Source of the DNA: Cellvibrio fontiphilus_A
GTDB lineage: Bacteria > Pseudomonadota > Gammaproteobacteria > Pseudomonadales > Cellvibrionaceae
Reading direction: 5' to 3'
DNA: 64,000 bases
Assembly (NCBI RefSeq): GCF_042646205.1
Contig: NZ_JBHRTF010000004.1
Coordinates: 1,054,001-1,118,000 of the forward strand
In this document: positions 1 through 8,208 of the stretch, one piece after another
Numbering within the stretch: position 1 is the stretch's first letter
How the letters are laid out: every line of letters begins with the position of its first letter
Made by a program: the position numbers and the translations under genes
Notes under the pieces: model-generated
Seen by the model: only the letters and a program-made list of their open reading frames with translations
Told to the model about the DNA's origin: nothing
Database searches by the model: none

Positions 1-486
1 TAGCAGATCGCATACACACAAACCTATCAATTTCCCATCCAGGCGCAACTCAATAAATTGGGTAATGCCCCATTCACTGGTCAAGAAGGCTTTGTACTGC
101 TCCTCGGAGGGAGGGTACATATCGCCGCGTTGATGCCGGCTCTCGATATAGCGAGCGTAGAGGTCATAATGTTCTTGGGTGTTAATGTCAGGTGTGAAAT
201 GTAATGAAATATCGGCATTTTGCTGCCAACAGCGACGTTGTGAACGGTTAGGTTTGAATAATTTGACCGGGATTCGGCAGGACACACAAGCTTGGCAGCG
301 CAGGCACTGGGGCCGATAAAGGTGTGCACCGCTGCGGCGAAACCCCAGTTGTGATAATTGTGTGTATAACCCGGGGTTAATTTCGGCAGCAGGGTCAACA
401 AATACTGTCGTCGCCTCTTGCCCATCCAAATAACTACAGGGGTGAGGTTGTGTTGCAAATAGTTTGAGGGACGACAAGTCGGACAT
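1..486 (-). CDS. bpt: Aspartate/glutamate leucyltransferase, C-terminus cut by window edge
   Basis: The frame reads from an ATG at 486 down to base 1 without a stop, giving the first 162 residues of a bacterial leucyl-transferase of the arginyltransferase (ATE) family. These enzymes move leucine from Leu-tRNA to proteins with N-terminal Asp or Glu, marking them for ClpS/ClpAP degradation. Visible family features are the N-terminal Cys near the start (QPHPCSYL), the FRRSG.HLYRP block, the CxxCxxC cluster (CLRCQACVSCR) followed by RIPV, and the HYDLYARYIESRH segment. The gene follows aat by 22 bases on the same strand, the usual aat-bpt arrangement, so the two N-end rule transferases are probably co-transcribed. 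The missing part is roughly the last third. Identification is firm; substrate preference is inferred from the family. Confidence 0.9.
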   Translation of the reverse strand, partial: MSDLSSLKLFATQPHPCSYLDGQEATTVFVDPAAEINPGLYTQLSQLGFRRSGAHLYRPQCLRCQACVSCRIPVKLFKPNRSQRRCWQQNADISLHFTPDINTQEHYDLYARYIESRHQRGDMYPPSEEQYKAFLTSEWGITQFIELRLDGKLIGLCVCDLL

Positions 487-508
487 AATTGCCTCGCGTA
501 GATCCGTT

Positions 509-1222
509 TTATGCCCAGGGCGCAATTGTCAGGGTTGACCAAGGCAAAGAATATACTGCAGGTTCATTTGCAAAGTTTATCAGCAATTGCTGGAAATCTT
601 CACGCGGGATTTCAACCGCGCCCAAACTAAATAAATGATCGTTGGCGACCTGACAATCGATGACCTTAAAGTCCCACTGTGTCAATTGTCGAACCAAATG
701 GGCAAAGCCCACTTTCGACGCATCTGTGGCACGGCTAAACATGGATTCGCCAAAAAATAGTTGGCCCAGCGCTATGCCATAAAGCCCACCGACCAAACTA
801 TCGCCTTGCCAGACTTCAACCGAATGAGCAAACCCGCGCCTATGCAGTTCACAATAACCGGCAATAACTTCATCACTAATCCAGGTGCCATCGGCGTAAA
901 CACGAGGTGCTGCACAAGCGCGCATTACCGCTTCAAAACAATTGTCGAAGGTAACTTTATAGCAGCCCTTGCGTAAGGTTTTGCGCAGGCTTTTTGAAAT
1001 ATGTAATTGATGGGGAAATACCACCGTGCGTGGATTGGGGCTCCACCAAAGAATAGGATCACCGGGATTGAACCAAGGGAAAATACCGAGACGGTAAGCG
1101 GCCAAAATACGTTCGGGTGAGAGATCTCCGCCCACGGCCACCAACCCGTTAGGCTCCTCTAATGCAGTGGATGGTTCTGGAAACCAAAGGTCGTCATCAT
1201 TTAGCCAATAAAGTTTGTTCAT
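509..1222 (-). CDS. aat: Leucyl/phenylalanyl-tRNA--protein transferase
   Basis: This 237-residue cytoplasmic enzyme transfers Leu or Phe from charged tRNA to proteins with N-terminal Lys or Arg, the second arm of the bacterial N-degron pathway. The sequence carries the family hallmarks in order: WFPEP near the N-terminus, GLVAVGGDLSPERILAAYRLGIFPWF, ILWWSPNPR, the DGTWI motif and the GGLYGIALG...FGESMFS block. Length matches the family (about 230 residues). The open frame continues 59 codons upstream of 1222, but the ATG at 1222 is chosen because the next residues (MNKLYWL) are where homologues begin and the upstream residues do not resemble the family. It leads directly into bpt on the same strand. 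Confidence 0.95.
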   Translation of the reverse strand: MNKLYWLNDDDLWFPEPSTALEEPNGLVAVGGDLSPERILAAYRLGIFPWFNPGDPILWWSPNPRTVVFPHQLHISKSLRKTLRKGCYKVTFDNCFEAVMRACAAPRVYADGTWISDEVIAGYCELHRRGFAHSVEVWQGDSLVGGLYGIALGQLFFGESMFSRATDASKVGFAHLVRQLTQWDFKVIDCQVANDHLFSLGAVEIPREDFQQLLINFANEPAVYSLPWSTLTIAPWA

Positions 1223-1550
1223 GAAATCCCGTTTTGAAAAACGTGCGTATATAAGAATGCGATATATACGAAAAGGTGTGTGGTAGCAAAGGTTCAACAC
1301 AAACGCACCATAACCTGCAGTTGCTACAAAAAATGATTTGTAAATTTTTATTAGTTGGCGCGTTTTTTGAGTGTAATTTTTTGCTGGGATCTGAGTCAAT
1401 AAATTGTTATTACCTTGAGTGCTTGTAAATTTAAAGACTATGCTTAGTAATACAGATTGGTGCTCTAGCCAAACCCCAACTCCAGTGGAATTTTGTTAAT
1501 GGTTTGATTGTCTGTCTTTTGCCGCTTAAGTTGCTAACCCGAGGTAGATC
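1223..1550. other. 328-bp divergent intergenic region between aat and prkA
   Basis: This AT-rich stretch holds no convincing gene. It must contain the promoters for aat-bpt (minus) and prkA-yeaH-spoVR (plus). The prkA ribosome-binding site is a GAGGTAG just before its ATG. One promoter-like pair for prkA is listed separately at 1415-1444; I found no clear counterpart for aat. Confidence 0.6.
1415..1444 (+). promoter_or_regulatory. Candidate promoter for prkA operon
   Basis: TTGAGT at 1415-1420 and TATGCT at 1439-1444 are separated by 18 bases, each matching the sigma-70 consensus at four of six positions. The -10 is preceded by C, giving CTATGCT, which resembles the sigma-S preference and would suit a stress operon. 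This is a by-eye match only, about 105 bases upstream of the start codon. Confidence 0.3.
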
Positions 1551-3473
1551 ATGAGTATTTTTAGTCATTACCGCGAGCGTTTTGAAACGACACAGCAGGA
1601 AGAATTAACTATTCAGGAATATTTAGATCTTTGCAAGAAAGATCCAAGTGTCTATGCATCTGCCGCAGAGCGTATGTTAATGGCGATCGGCGAGCCTGAA
1701 ATGGTTGACACCTCCCAGGACTCTCGCCTCAGTCGAATTTTTTCTAACAAAATAATCAAGCGTTATAAAGTCTTCAGTGACTTTTACGGTATGGAGGAAT
1801 CCATCCAGCAAATTGTTTCTTTCTTCAAACATGCAGCGCAGGGTTTGGAGGAGAAAAAGCAAATCCTCTATTTGCTCGGGCCTGTGGGTGGTGGCAAATC
1901 GTCTTTGGCGGAAATGCTTAAATCGCTGATGGAAAAAATGCCGATTTACTGCATCAAAGGCTCTCCGGTATTTGAATCACCACTGGGTTTGTTTAACGCC
2001 GATGAAGACGGAAAAATTCTGGAAGAAGACTACGGTATCCCGCGCCGCTATCTCAAAACCATTATGTCCCCCTGGGCTGCCAAACGCCTGCGTGAATACC
2101 GCGGAGACATTACCCAATTTAAAGTGGTGAAAGTTTACCCTTCTATTCTTGAGCAAATCGCTATCACCAAAACTGAACCTGGTGATGAAAATAATCAGGA
2201 TATTTCTTCGCTGGTCGGCAAGGTGGATATCCGTCAGCTGGAAGAGTTTCCACAAAATGACCCTGATGCCTATAGCTTTAGCGGTGGTTTGTGCCGCGCT
2301 AACCAAGGCTTGATGGAATTTGTGGAGATGTTCAAAGCGCCGATCAAAGTGCTGCACCCATTGTTAACCGCAACCCAAGAGGGCAATTACAACAGTACCG
2401 AAGGTCTGGGAGCTATTCCATTTGACGGTATTATTTTGGCGCACTCTAACGAATCTGAGTGGCAGAACTTCCGCAACAACAAAAACAATGAAGCGTTTAT
2501 TGACCGGGTTTATATCGTCAAGGTGCCTTATTGTTTGCGTGTTACCGAAGAGATGAAAATCTACGAGAAGCTTCTGCAGAATAGCTCGCTATCCAAAGCA
2601 CCTTGTGCGCCAGACACTCTGCGCATGCTGGCGCAATTTACCGTGCTGTCGCGTATCAAAGAGCCGGAAAATTCCAATATCTTTTCTAAAATGCGCATTT
2701 ACGATGGGGAAAATCTAAAAGATACCGACCCGCGCGCTAAATCCCTGCAGGAATATAAAGATGCCGCCGGGGTTGATGAAGGTATGACCGGGCTGTCTAC
2801 TCGTTTTGCGTTCAAAATTTTATCCAAGGTATTCAATTTTGATCCCACCGAGATTGCAGCCAACCCAGTGCATTTAATGTACGTGCTTGAACAGCAAATC
2901 GAGCAGGAACAATTCCCCAAAGAGGTGCAGGACAAATACCTGGGTGCCTTAAAAGAATTCATTTCGCCTCGCTATGTGGATTTTATTGGCAAAGAAATTC
3001 AAACCGCTTACCTGGAATCCTACGCCGAGTATGGTCAGAATATTTTTGATCGCTATGTTACCTATGCGGATTTTTGGATTCAGGATCAGGAATATCGCGA
3101 TCATGAAACAGGTGAAATTCTAAATCGCGCCTCCTTGAACGATGAGCTTGAAAAAATTGAAAAACCCGCAGGCATTAGTAACCCTAAAGACTTCCGCAAT
3201 GAAATAGTTAATTTTGTATTGCGGGCAAGGGCTAATAATGCCGGTAAAAATCCGGATTGGCGCAGCTATGAAAAATTGCGCATAGTCATTGAGAAGAAAA
3301 TGTTCTCCAACACCGAGGATTTGCTGCCAGTTATTTCCTTCAATGCCAAAGCCTCAGTGCAGGACAAGAAAAAACACCAGGATTTTGTGCAGCGCATGGT
3401 GGAGCGCGGCTACACCGAAAAACAAGTTCGTTTGTTGTCCGAGTGGTATTTGAGAGTAAGAAAATCCCAGTAA
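1551..3473 (+). CDS. prkA: PrkA family serine protein kinase
   Basis: A 640-residue PrkA (YeaG) protein, full length for the family. The N-terminal half is an AAA-type domain with the Walker A loop GPVGGGKSS at residues 110-118; the C-terminal part is the PrkA kinase-like domain, including the segment around FSKMRIYDGENL and TGLSTRF. In enterobacteria the homologue YeaG acts in nutrient-stress responses. The start ATG has GAGGTAG in good position. It is followed, after a 75-base gap containing a hairpin, by yeaH and then spoVR, a three-gene arrangement conserved in many proteobacteria and seen as one functional unit. The biochemical substrate here is unknown. Confidence 0.95.
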   Translation: MSIFSHYRERFETTQQEELTIQEYLDLCKKDPSVYASAAERMLMAIGEPEMVDTSQDSRLSRIFSNKIIKRYKVFSDFYGMEESIQQIVSFFKHAAQGLEEKKQILYLLGPVGGGKSSLAEMLKSLMEKMPIYCIKGSPVFESPLGLFNADEDGKILEEDYGIPRRYLKTIMSPWAAKRLREYRGDITQFKVVKVYPSILEQIAITKTEPGDENNQDISSLVGKVDIRQLEEFPQNDPDAYSFSGGLCRANQGLMEFVEMFKAPIKVLHPLLTATQEGNYNSTEGLGAIPFDGIILAHSNESEWQNFRNNKNNEAFIDRVYIVKVPYCLRVTEEMKIYEKLLQNSSLSKAPCAPDTLRMLAQFTVLSRIKEPENSNIFSKMRIYDGENLKDTDPRAKSLQEYKDAAGVDEGMTGLSTRFAFKILSKVFNFDPTEIAANPVHLMYVLEQQIEQEQFPKEVQDKYLGALKEFISPRYVDFIGKEIQTAYLESYAEYGQNIFDRYVTYADFWIQDQEYRDHETGEILNRASLNDELEKIEKPAGISNPKDFRNEIVNFVLRARANNAGKNPDWRSYEKLRIVIEKKMFSNTEDLLPVISFNAKASVQDKKKHQDFVQRMVERGYTEKQVRLLSEWYLRVRKSQ

Positions 3474-3484
3474 CTATTAATCGG

Positions 3485-3516
3485 GCCGCCCGGGAAAATA
3501 GCAAATTCCGGGTGGC
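3485..3516 (+). other. Hairpin between prkA and yeaH
   Basis: GCCGCCCGGGAA (3485-3496) can pair with TTCCGGGTGGC (3506-3516) across a nine-base loop, giving an 11-bp stem with one G-T pair and one bulged G. There is no T-run, so it is not a classical terminator. It could be an mRNA processing or stabilising structure separating expression of prkA from yeaH-spoVR. Confidence 0.5.
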
Positions 3517-3548
3517 TTGAATGGGTGAGTAAACCATAAGGTTGAAAT

Positions 3549-4823
3549 ATGAGTTACATAATTGATCGACGACTCAATGCCAAAAATAAAAGTGCGGTAA
3601 ACCGCCAACGCTTTTTGCAGCGCTACCGCCAGCAGATTCAAAAAGCCGTGTCTGATGCAGTAAATCAGCGCTCTATCACCGATATTGATAAGGGCGGTAA
3701 AGTCAGTATTCCTGCCCGCGATATCAATGAACCCACCATTTATCACGGCCAGGGTGGCTACAACGAGCGGGTGCTGCCCGGCAATAAACATTTTTCCGAG
3801 GGCGATAAAATTGCGCGCCCGCAAGGTGGTGAAGGGCAGGGCAGTGGCAGTCAGGCCAGCGATTCCGGCGAGGGGGAGGATGATTTTTCTTTCACCTTAT
3901 CGCAAGAAGAGTTTCTGGATTTTATGTTTGAAGGTTTGGAGTTGCCTAATTTGGTCAAGCGCCAGCTCTCCGGGTTGGAGGAATTCAAAACGGTACGTGC
4001 TGGTATTGCTAATGAAGGGCAGCCTGGGCGCATTAATATTGTGCGTTCCTTGCGCTCAGCAAATATGCGCCGTATAGCGCTTACTGCCGGAAAGCGGCGC
4101 CAATTGGATGAATTACATGCAGAGCTGATCGCCTTGGACAAGCAGCCTGATTCTCCTGCAAAAAAAGCTCGTATTGCCGATATTTTGGAAATTATTGCCA
4201 AACTGGAAAAGGCAATTGGACGAATTCCTTGGTTGGACACTTTTGATCTCAAATACAACTTGCACATTAAACAACCTGTGCCGCGTTCCAAAGCGGTGAT
4301 GTTTTGTTTGATGGATGTATCTGGCTCCATGGATCAGGCCACCAAAGATATCGCCAAACGATTTTTTATTCTGCTGTATTTATTCTTGCAGCGAAATTAT
4401 GAAAAAACCGAAATTGTTTTTATTCGCCATCACACCATCGCCAAAGAAGTGAATGAAGACGATTTTTTTCATTCGCGGGAAACCGGTGGCACAGTGGTAT
4501 CCAGCGCACTGCGATTAATGCAGGAAGTCATTCAGGATCGCTACTCACCGGAAATTTGGAATATCTACGGCGCACAAGCATCGGACGGCGATAACTGGGG
4601 TGAGGATTCAGACCTCTGTCGCGATATTTTGGTGGATGAGTTGTTGCCCAGCTGTCAGTATTTTTCCTATATCGAAATTACCCAAAATCAACACCAAGCG
4701 CTGTGGGATACTTACGAGACAATTCAACAAGAGTATCCCGAGCGTTTTGCGCTTCAGCATATTCGTGAAGCAGGCGATATTTACCCTGTATTTCGTGAAC
4801 TTTTTCATAAGAAGGTCGCATGA
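3549..4823 (+). CDS. yeaH: YeaH/YhbH family protein (DUF444, vWA-like)
   Basis: A 424-residue cytoplasmic protein of the UPF0229/DUF444 family. Residues 85-110 form a low-complexity Gly/Ser/Asp-rich linker. The C-terminal half is a von Willebrand factor A-like domain with the metal-site motif DVSGSMD at residues 256-262, typical of MIDAS-bearing proteins. Function is not established biochemically; it is almost always found between prkA and spoVR and probably partners with them in stress adaptation. Its stop codon overlaps the start of spoVR (ATGA at 4820-4823), so translation of the two is coupled. Confidence 0.93.
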   Translation: MSYIIDRRLNAKNKSAVNRQRFLQRYRQQIQKAVSDAVNQRSITDIDKGGKVSIPARDINEPTIYHGQGGYNERVLPGNKHFSEGDKIARPQGGEGQGSGSQASDSGEGEDDFSFTLSQEEFLDFMFEGLELPNLVKRQLSGLEEFKTVRAGIANEGQPGRINIVRSLRSANMRRIALTAGKRRQLDELHAELIALDKQPDSPAKKARIADILEIIAKLEKAIGRIPWLDTFDLKYNLHIKQPVPRSKAVMFCLMDVSGSMDQATKDIAKRFFILLYLFLQRNYEKTEIVFIRHHTIAKEVNEDDFFHSRETGGTVVSSALRLMQEVIQDRYSPEIWNIYGAQASDGDNWGEDSDLCRDILVDELLPSCQYFSYIEITQNQHQALWDTYETIQQEYPERFALQHIREAGDIYPVFRELFHKKVA

Positions 4824-6316
4824 AAAAACCACTGTTTACTACATCTGAATGGAATTTTGATTTAATCCGGGATGTCGATACAGTGCTGGCCGAGCTGGCG
4901 GCTGAGTTCGGCTTGGATACCTATCCTAACCAAATTGAAGTGATCAGCTCTGAGCAAATGATGGATGCCTATTCCTCTGTTGGCATGCCTATTGGTTATC
5001 ACCACTGGTCTTATGGAAAACAATTGCTCAGCACCGAGCATTCCTACAAGCGCGGCCAAATGGGCCTGGCCTATGAAATAGTGATTAACTCCAATCCCTG
5101 CATCGCTTATTTGATGGAAGAAAATACCATGACCATGCAGACGCTGGTCATTGCCCATGCCTGTTATGGGCACAATTCATTCTTTAAAGGTAATTATTTA
5201 TTTCGCACCTGGACTGATGCGAGTTCTATTATCGATTATTTGGTTTTTGCTAAAAATTATATTTCCAAATGCGAGGAGCGCTATGGTGTTAACGAAGTAG
5301 AAAATATTCTTGATTCTTGTCATGCATTAATGAACTACGGTGTGGATCGTTATAAAAGACCATCGCCTATATCTGCCCATGAAGAAGAGCGCCGGCAAAG
5401 CGAGCGCGAAGAATATTTACAAAAACATGTGAACGATTTGTGGCGCACCATTCCTAAATTGGCCAGCCATGATGCTGAAAAAGATCTAGCGCGTTTTCCC
5501 TCGGAACCACAAGAGAACATTTTGTATTTCCTGGAGAAAAATGCACCTTTATTGGAACCTTGGCAGCGTGAAATTATCCGTATTGTGCGCAAGATCGCCC
5601 AGTATTTTTATCCGCAGCGCCAAACCCAGGTTATGAATGAAGGCTGGGCCACCTTTTGGCATTACACCTTGCTGAATGAGCTTTATACACGCGGTTATGT
5701 CACTGATGGATTTATTCTGGAGTTTTTGCAATCCCACACCAGCGTAGTGGCCCAACCAGCTTATGATCACCCTTATTTCAGCGGCATTAACCCCTATGCC
5801 CTGGGGTTTGCGATGATGAGCGATATACGCCGTATGTGTGAAAATCCCACTGAGGAAGATAAACATTGGTTCCCCGAAATTGCTGGTTCAAACTGGAAAG
5901 AAACCTTACAGTTTGCGATGAAAAACTTTAAAGATGAAAGTTTTATCCTGCAATTCCTTTCGCCTAAAGTTATGCGTGATCTAAAACTGTTTAGTATTGT
6001 GGATGACGATCAGCAGGAGAAAATCAGTGTGGATGCCATCCACAACGAAAAAGGCTTTAAAAAGCTGCGCGAAAATTTGGCGGGGCAATACAATCTGGGC
6101 AATCGCGAACCCAATATCCAAGTCTACAACGTCGATGTGCGTGGGGATCGCTCGCTCACTTTGCACCACTATATGCACAACCGTCGCCCGCTGGCCGGTT
6201 CAACCAACGAAGTACTGAAACATTTGCATCGTTTATGGGGCTTTGATGTGCATTTGCATTCAGTAGATGGCGGCGAGATTAAACAAAGTTTTGTTTGTCC
6301 ATCTCGCACATCTTGA
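4820..6316 (+). CDS. spoVR: SpoVR family protein
   Basis: A 498-residue member of the SpoVR family (YcgB in E. coli). Bacillus SpoVR acts in spore cortex formation; in non-sporulating gammaproteobacteria its role is unknown but it accompanies prkA-yeaH and is stress-associated. Conserved blocks visible are EWNFDLI near the start, AHACYGHNSFFKGNYLFR with histidines (around residue 113), and VMNEGWATFWHYTLLNELY (around residue 273). It begins inside the last codons of yeaH. It converges with the following sigma factor gene with only two bases between stop codons, with no room for a terminator between them. Confidence 0.93.
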   Translation: MKKPLFTTSEWNFDLIRDVDTVLAELAAEFGLDTYPNQIEVISSEQMMDAYSSVGMPIGYHHWSYGKQLLSTEHSYKRGQMGLAYEIVINSNPCIAYLMEENTMTMQTLVIAHACYGHNSFFKGNYLFRTWTDASSIIDYLVFAKNYISKCEERYGVNEVENILDSCHALMNYGVDRYKRPSPISAHEEERRQSEREEYLQKHVNDLWRTIPKLASHDAEKDLARFPSEPQENILYFLEKNAPLLEPWQREIIRIVRKIAQYFYPQRQTQVMNEGWATFWHYTLLNELYTRGYVTDGFILEFLQSHTSVVAQPAYDHPYFSGINPYALGFAMMSDIRRMCENPTEEDKHWFPEIAGSNWKETLQFAMKNFKDESFILQFLSPKVMRDLKLFSIVDDDQQEKISVDAIHNEKGFKKLRENLAGQYNLGNREPNIQVYNVDVRGDRSLTLHHYMHNRRPLAGSTNEVLKHLHRLWGFDVHLHSVDGGEIKQSFVCPSRTS

Positions 6317-6318
6317 TT

Positions 6319-7947
6319 TTATTTTTTGCCCAGCCGTTTACGCACCATGTGTGCATACAAAATCGCAGGAACAACCACAAAGAATGTAATGGCCGATAGC
6401 ATCCAAATAGAGCTTTGGTAGAACAGTGCCAGGCTGGCAATATCGGCTGCTTGTTCATTGTTAATCTGTTCTGCAAAAGGTATTGCACCGAGTGCAGCTT
6501 CCCTGGCGATGGAGAAGCCGCCACTGGCCGCACTTTCCCAGCCCAGTGCTGAAAAAGAACCGTAGGCTTTGTAGCCTATGGCTGAAGCACCAAATCCGAT
6601 AGCGCCTATGCCGATAGTGCCCATGCCCAAGAGTCCGGCACCTACGGCACCTATACTGATAATACCAACCGAAACAATGCCGACGCTGATTGGTGCAATC
6701 GCCACTCCGCCCCACGCAAAGAGTAACCCGTAGGCGTGACTACCACCTGCTACCCAAGCGACGAGTGGTTTATCGCCATCCTCCGGCATACCAAAACGGA
6801 AATGAAAAAGTGGAGCACCGGCGATACAAATACGGCTTTTATACTCACGCTGTTTGGAACCGATTTGATCAGCAGGCGCTTGAAATGCTTCGGGATAAAA
6901 TAATCGTTCCTGCATTCTGATCCTGCGCATTGCACTGTGCATTTTCACGGTGATAACAATGTAACTTGTGATGAGCAGAGCAACAAAAAATTGCGAAGCA
7001 ATTGCATAGATTTTTGTGTTATCGATATTTTGCTGTGTGCTGACTCTGGCAAAGTGCTCCAGACTTACCATTCCAATAATATAAATAAATGTGAATACAA
7101 AATAGAGCAATGTGACGAGTATGACGCTACGGCGCTCGCGTTTGGTGCGCGATTGGTCAAGTGCCGCTCTGATCCCAAAATAAGAGCTCACAATGCCGGC
7201 AAATGCGGCCAGGGTTGCCAGCATTGCAGTCCATTTAAAAATTGAGCCGGCCTTTGCTGCACCTGCACCAAAAGTGGCGATTTTTATGGCGGGTGCAATA
7301 TCCTTAATTGCAATCAGGACGGACAAGGTGAGCGCGGTGCCTTGTTTGCTTTTTGCCAAAGTATCTTCCACAAAATTCACCATGGCTTGTTGCAGTAATT
7401 TACGGCCACGCGACAGCCGTTGTTTTACTGTGTCTTCACTTAGCTCCAGCTGATTGGCAACATGTTCAATGGAACACTGCTCGCGATAAAATAAAATCAA
7501 CGGCTCGCGATAAGTGTCGGGCATTTTTTCCAATGCTTGCCACAACAGTGCCTGCTCCTGGGCACTGATAAGGTCATCTTCAATTTTCCCCTGCGCGGGC
7601 AGCTCATGTTCGTAGTCATCCAAGGCATGGGCATCTGTTGCCGGTTGGGTGACTTCTTTGCGGCGAAAGTGACTGGCTTTGAAGCGAACAATTCCGCACA
7701 GCCAGGATTTTAATTTCTCCGGATCGCGCAGGGTGTCGAGTTTTTTCCACGCCTCGATAAAGGTTTCCTGGGCGATATCCTCACTGTGTTTTAAATCCCC
7801 AACGGCCGAATAAGCCAGTGCGCACAATAAATTCTGGTAGCGGGTCACTATGGTGCAAAAGGCATCCCTATCGCCTCCCAAGGAGGCCATCACCAAATCG
7901 GCATCGTTCCAATCGAACAACGGTTTTCGTCTTTTAAATAGGCTCAT
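6319..7947 (-). CDS. ECF-like sigma factor fused to a membrane domain with glycine pentad repeats
   Basis: A 542-residue fusion. Residues about 20-97 form a sigma region 2 (DRDAFCTIVTRY, EDIAQETFIEAWKKL, LKSWLCGIVRFKA) and about 133-187 a region 4 helix-turn-helix (MPDTYREPLILFYRE, SEDTVKQRLSRGRKLL). After that come four predicted membrane segments (about 238-258, 274-294, 316-336, 513-534). Between the third and fourth lies a run of nine five-residue repeats with Gly at the third position (SVGIV, SVGII, SIGAV ... AYGSF; residues 421-465, bases 6553-6687). The tail is basic (VRKRLGKK). ATG 7947 is preferred over the TTG at 7974, which lies inside a promoter-like motif. No separate anti-sigma gene is adjacent, so the fused domain may control the sigma part. 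I recall uncharacterised homologues of this fusion in Bacteroidetes and Verrucomicrobia; its signal is unknown. Confidence 0.85.
   Translation of the reverse strand: MSLFKRRKPLFDWNDADLVMASLGGDRDAFCTIVTRYQNLLCALAYSAVGDLKHSEDIAQETFIEAWKKLDTLRDPEKLKSWLCGIVRFKASHFRRKEVTQPATDAHALDDYEHELPAQGKIEDDLISAQEQALLWQALEKMPDTYREPLILFYREQCSIEHVANQLELSEDTVKQRLSRGRKLLQQAMVNFVEDTLAKSKQGTALTLSVLIAIKDIAPAIKIATFGAGAAKAGSIFKWTAMLATLAAFAGIVSSYFGIRAALDQSRTKRERRSVILVTLLYFVFTFIYIIGMVSLEHFARVSTQQNIDNTKIYAIASQFFVALLITSYIVITVKMHSAMRRIRMQERLFYPEAFQAPADQIGSKQREYKSRICIAGAPLFHFRFGMPEDGDKPLVAWVAGGSHAYGLLFAWGGVAIAPISVGIVSVGIISIGAVGAGLLGMGTIGIGAIGFGASAIGYKAYGSFSALGWESAASGGFSIAREAALGAIPFAEQINNEQAADIASLALFYQSSIWMLSAITFFVVVPAILYAHMVRKRLGKK
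6553..6687 (-). repeat. Nine tandem glycine pentads within the sigma-fusion protein
   Basis: This part of the sigma-fusion gene encodes consecutive five-residue units, each with Gly at position 3 and small or hydrophobic residues elsewhere. Units diverge at DNA level, so this is an old protein repeat rather than a recent DNA expansion. A regular Gly spacing of five suggests a compact solenoid or a tightly packed membrane-associated structure (inference). Confidence 0.7.
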
Positions 7948-7970
7948 GGTTTTTGGTCTCTGGCTCTGAG

Positions 7971-8004
7971 CCAATAAGTGCCCGTTTTATGAAAAAGGTG
8001 ACAA
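7971..8004 (-). promoter_or_regulatory. Promoter-like motif upstream of the sigma-fusion gene
   Basis: Read on the minus strand this is TTGTCACC, a 14-base spacer, then GGCACTTATTGG, ending 23 bases before the ATG at 7947. A near-identical element points the other way at 8079-8113. Block spacing and the TGTCAC upstream block fit an ECF-type -35/-10 promoter, suggesting autoregulation, though a regulator operator is possible. Confidence 0.6.
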
Positions 8005-8078
8005 GAACATAATAAAAAAATGTCACCGCTCCCGAAAAAACTCAATTTTTTATCAGATAACACGAAAAACGCATTTTT

Positions 8079-8113
8079 TTGTCACCTTTCTTTTCCGTTC
8101 CGGCACTTATTGG
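8079..8113 (+). promoter_or_regulatory. Promoter-like motif upstream of the CIA30-like gene
   Basis: TTGTCACC (8079-8086), 15-base spacer, GGCACTTATTGG (8102-8113), 95 bases before the ATG at 8209. Both blocks and the CTTT following the first block are identical to the minus-strand copy at 7971-8004 while the rest of the spacer differs, which is the pattern expected of two promoters read by the same sigma factor. A further TGTCACC without the second block is at 8021-8027. Confidence 0.6.
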
Positions 8114-8208
8114 TAGGCACGGCAATGCTGTGTTTGACCCACGCATGTTAACAGCATGTTAATTCCAGTAGCGCCTCAGGGCAAAACACTCAGGATGGAG
8201 CAGCACCC

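Noticed and set aside
7948..7974. TTG start at 7974 for the sigma-fusion gene
   Set aside because: It would place the first codons inside the promoter-like motif and add nine residues without family similarity. The ATG at 7947 is the natural start.
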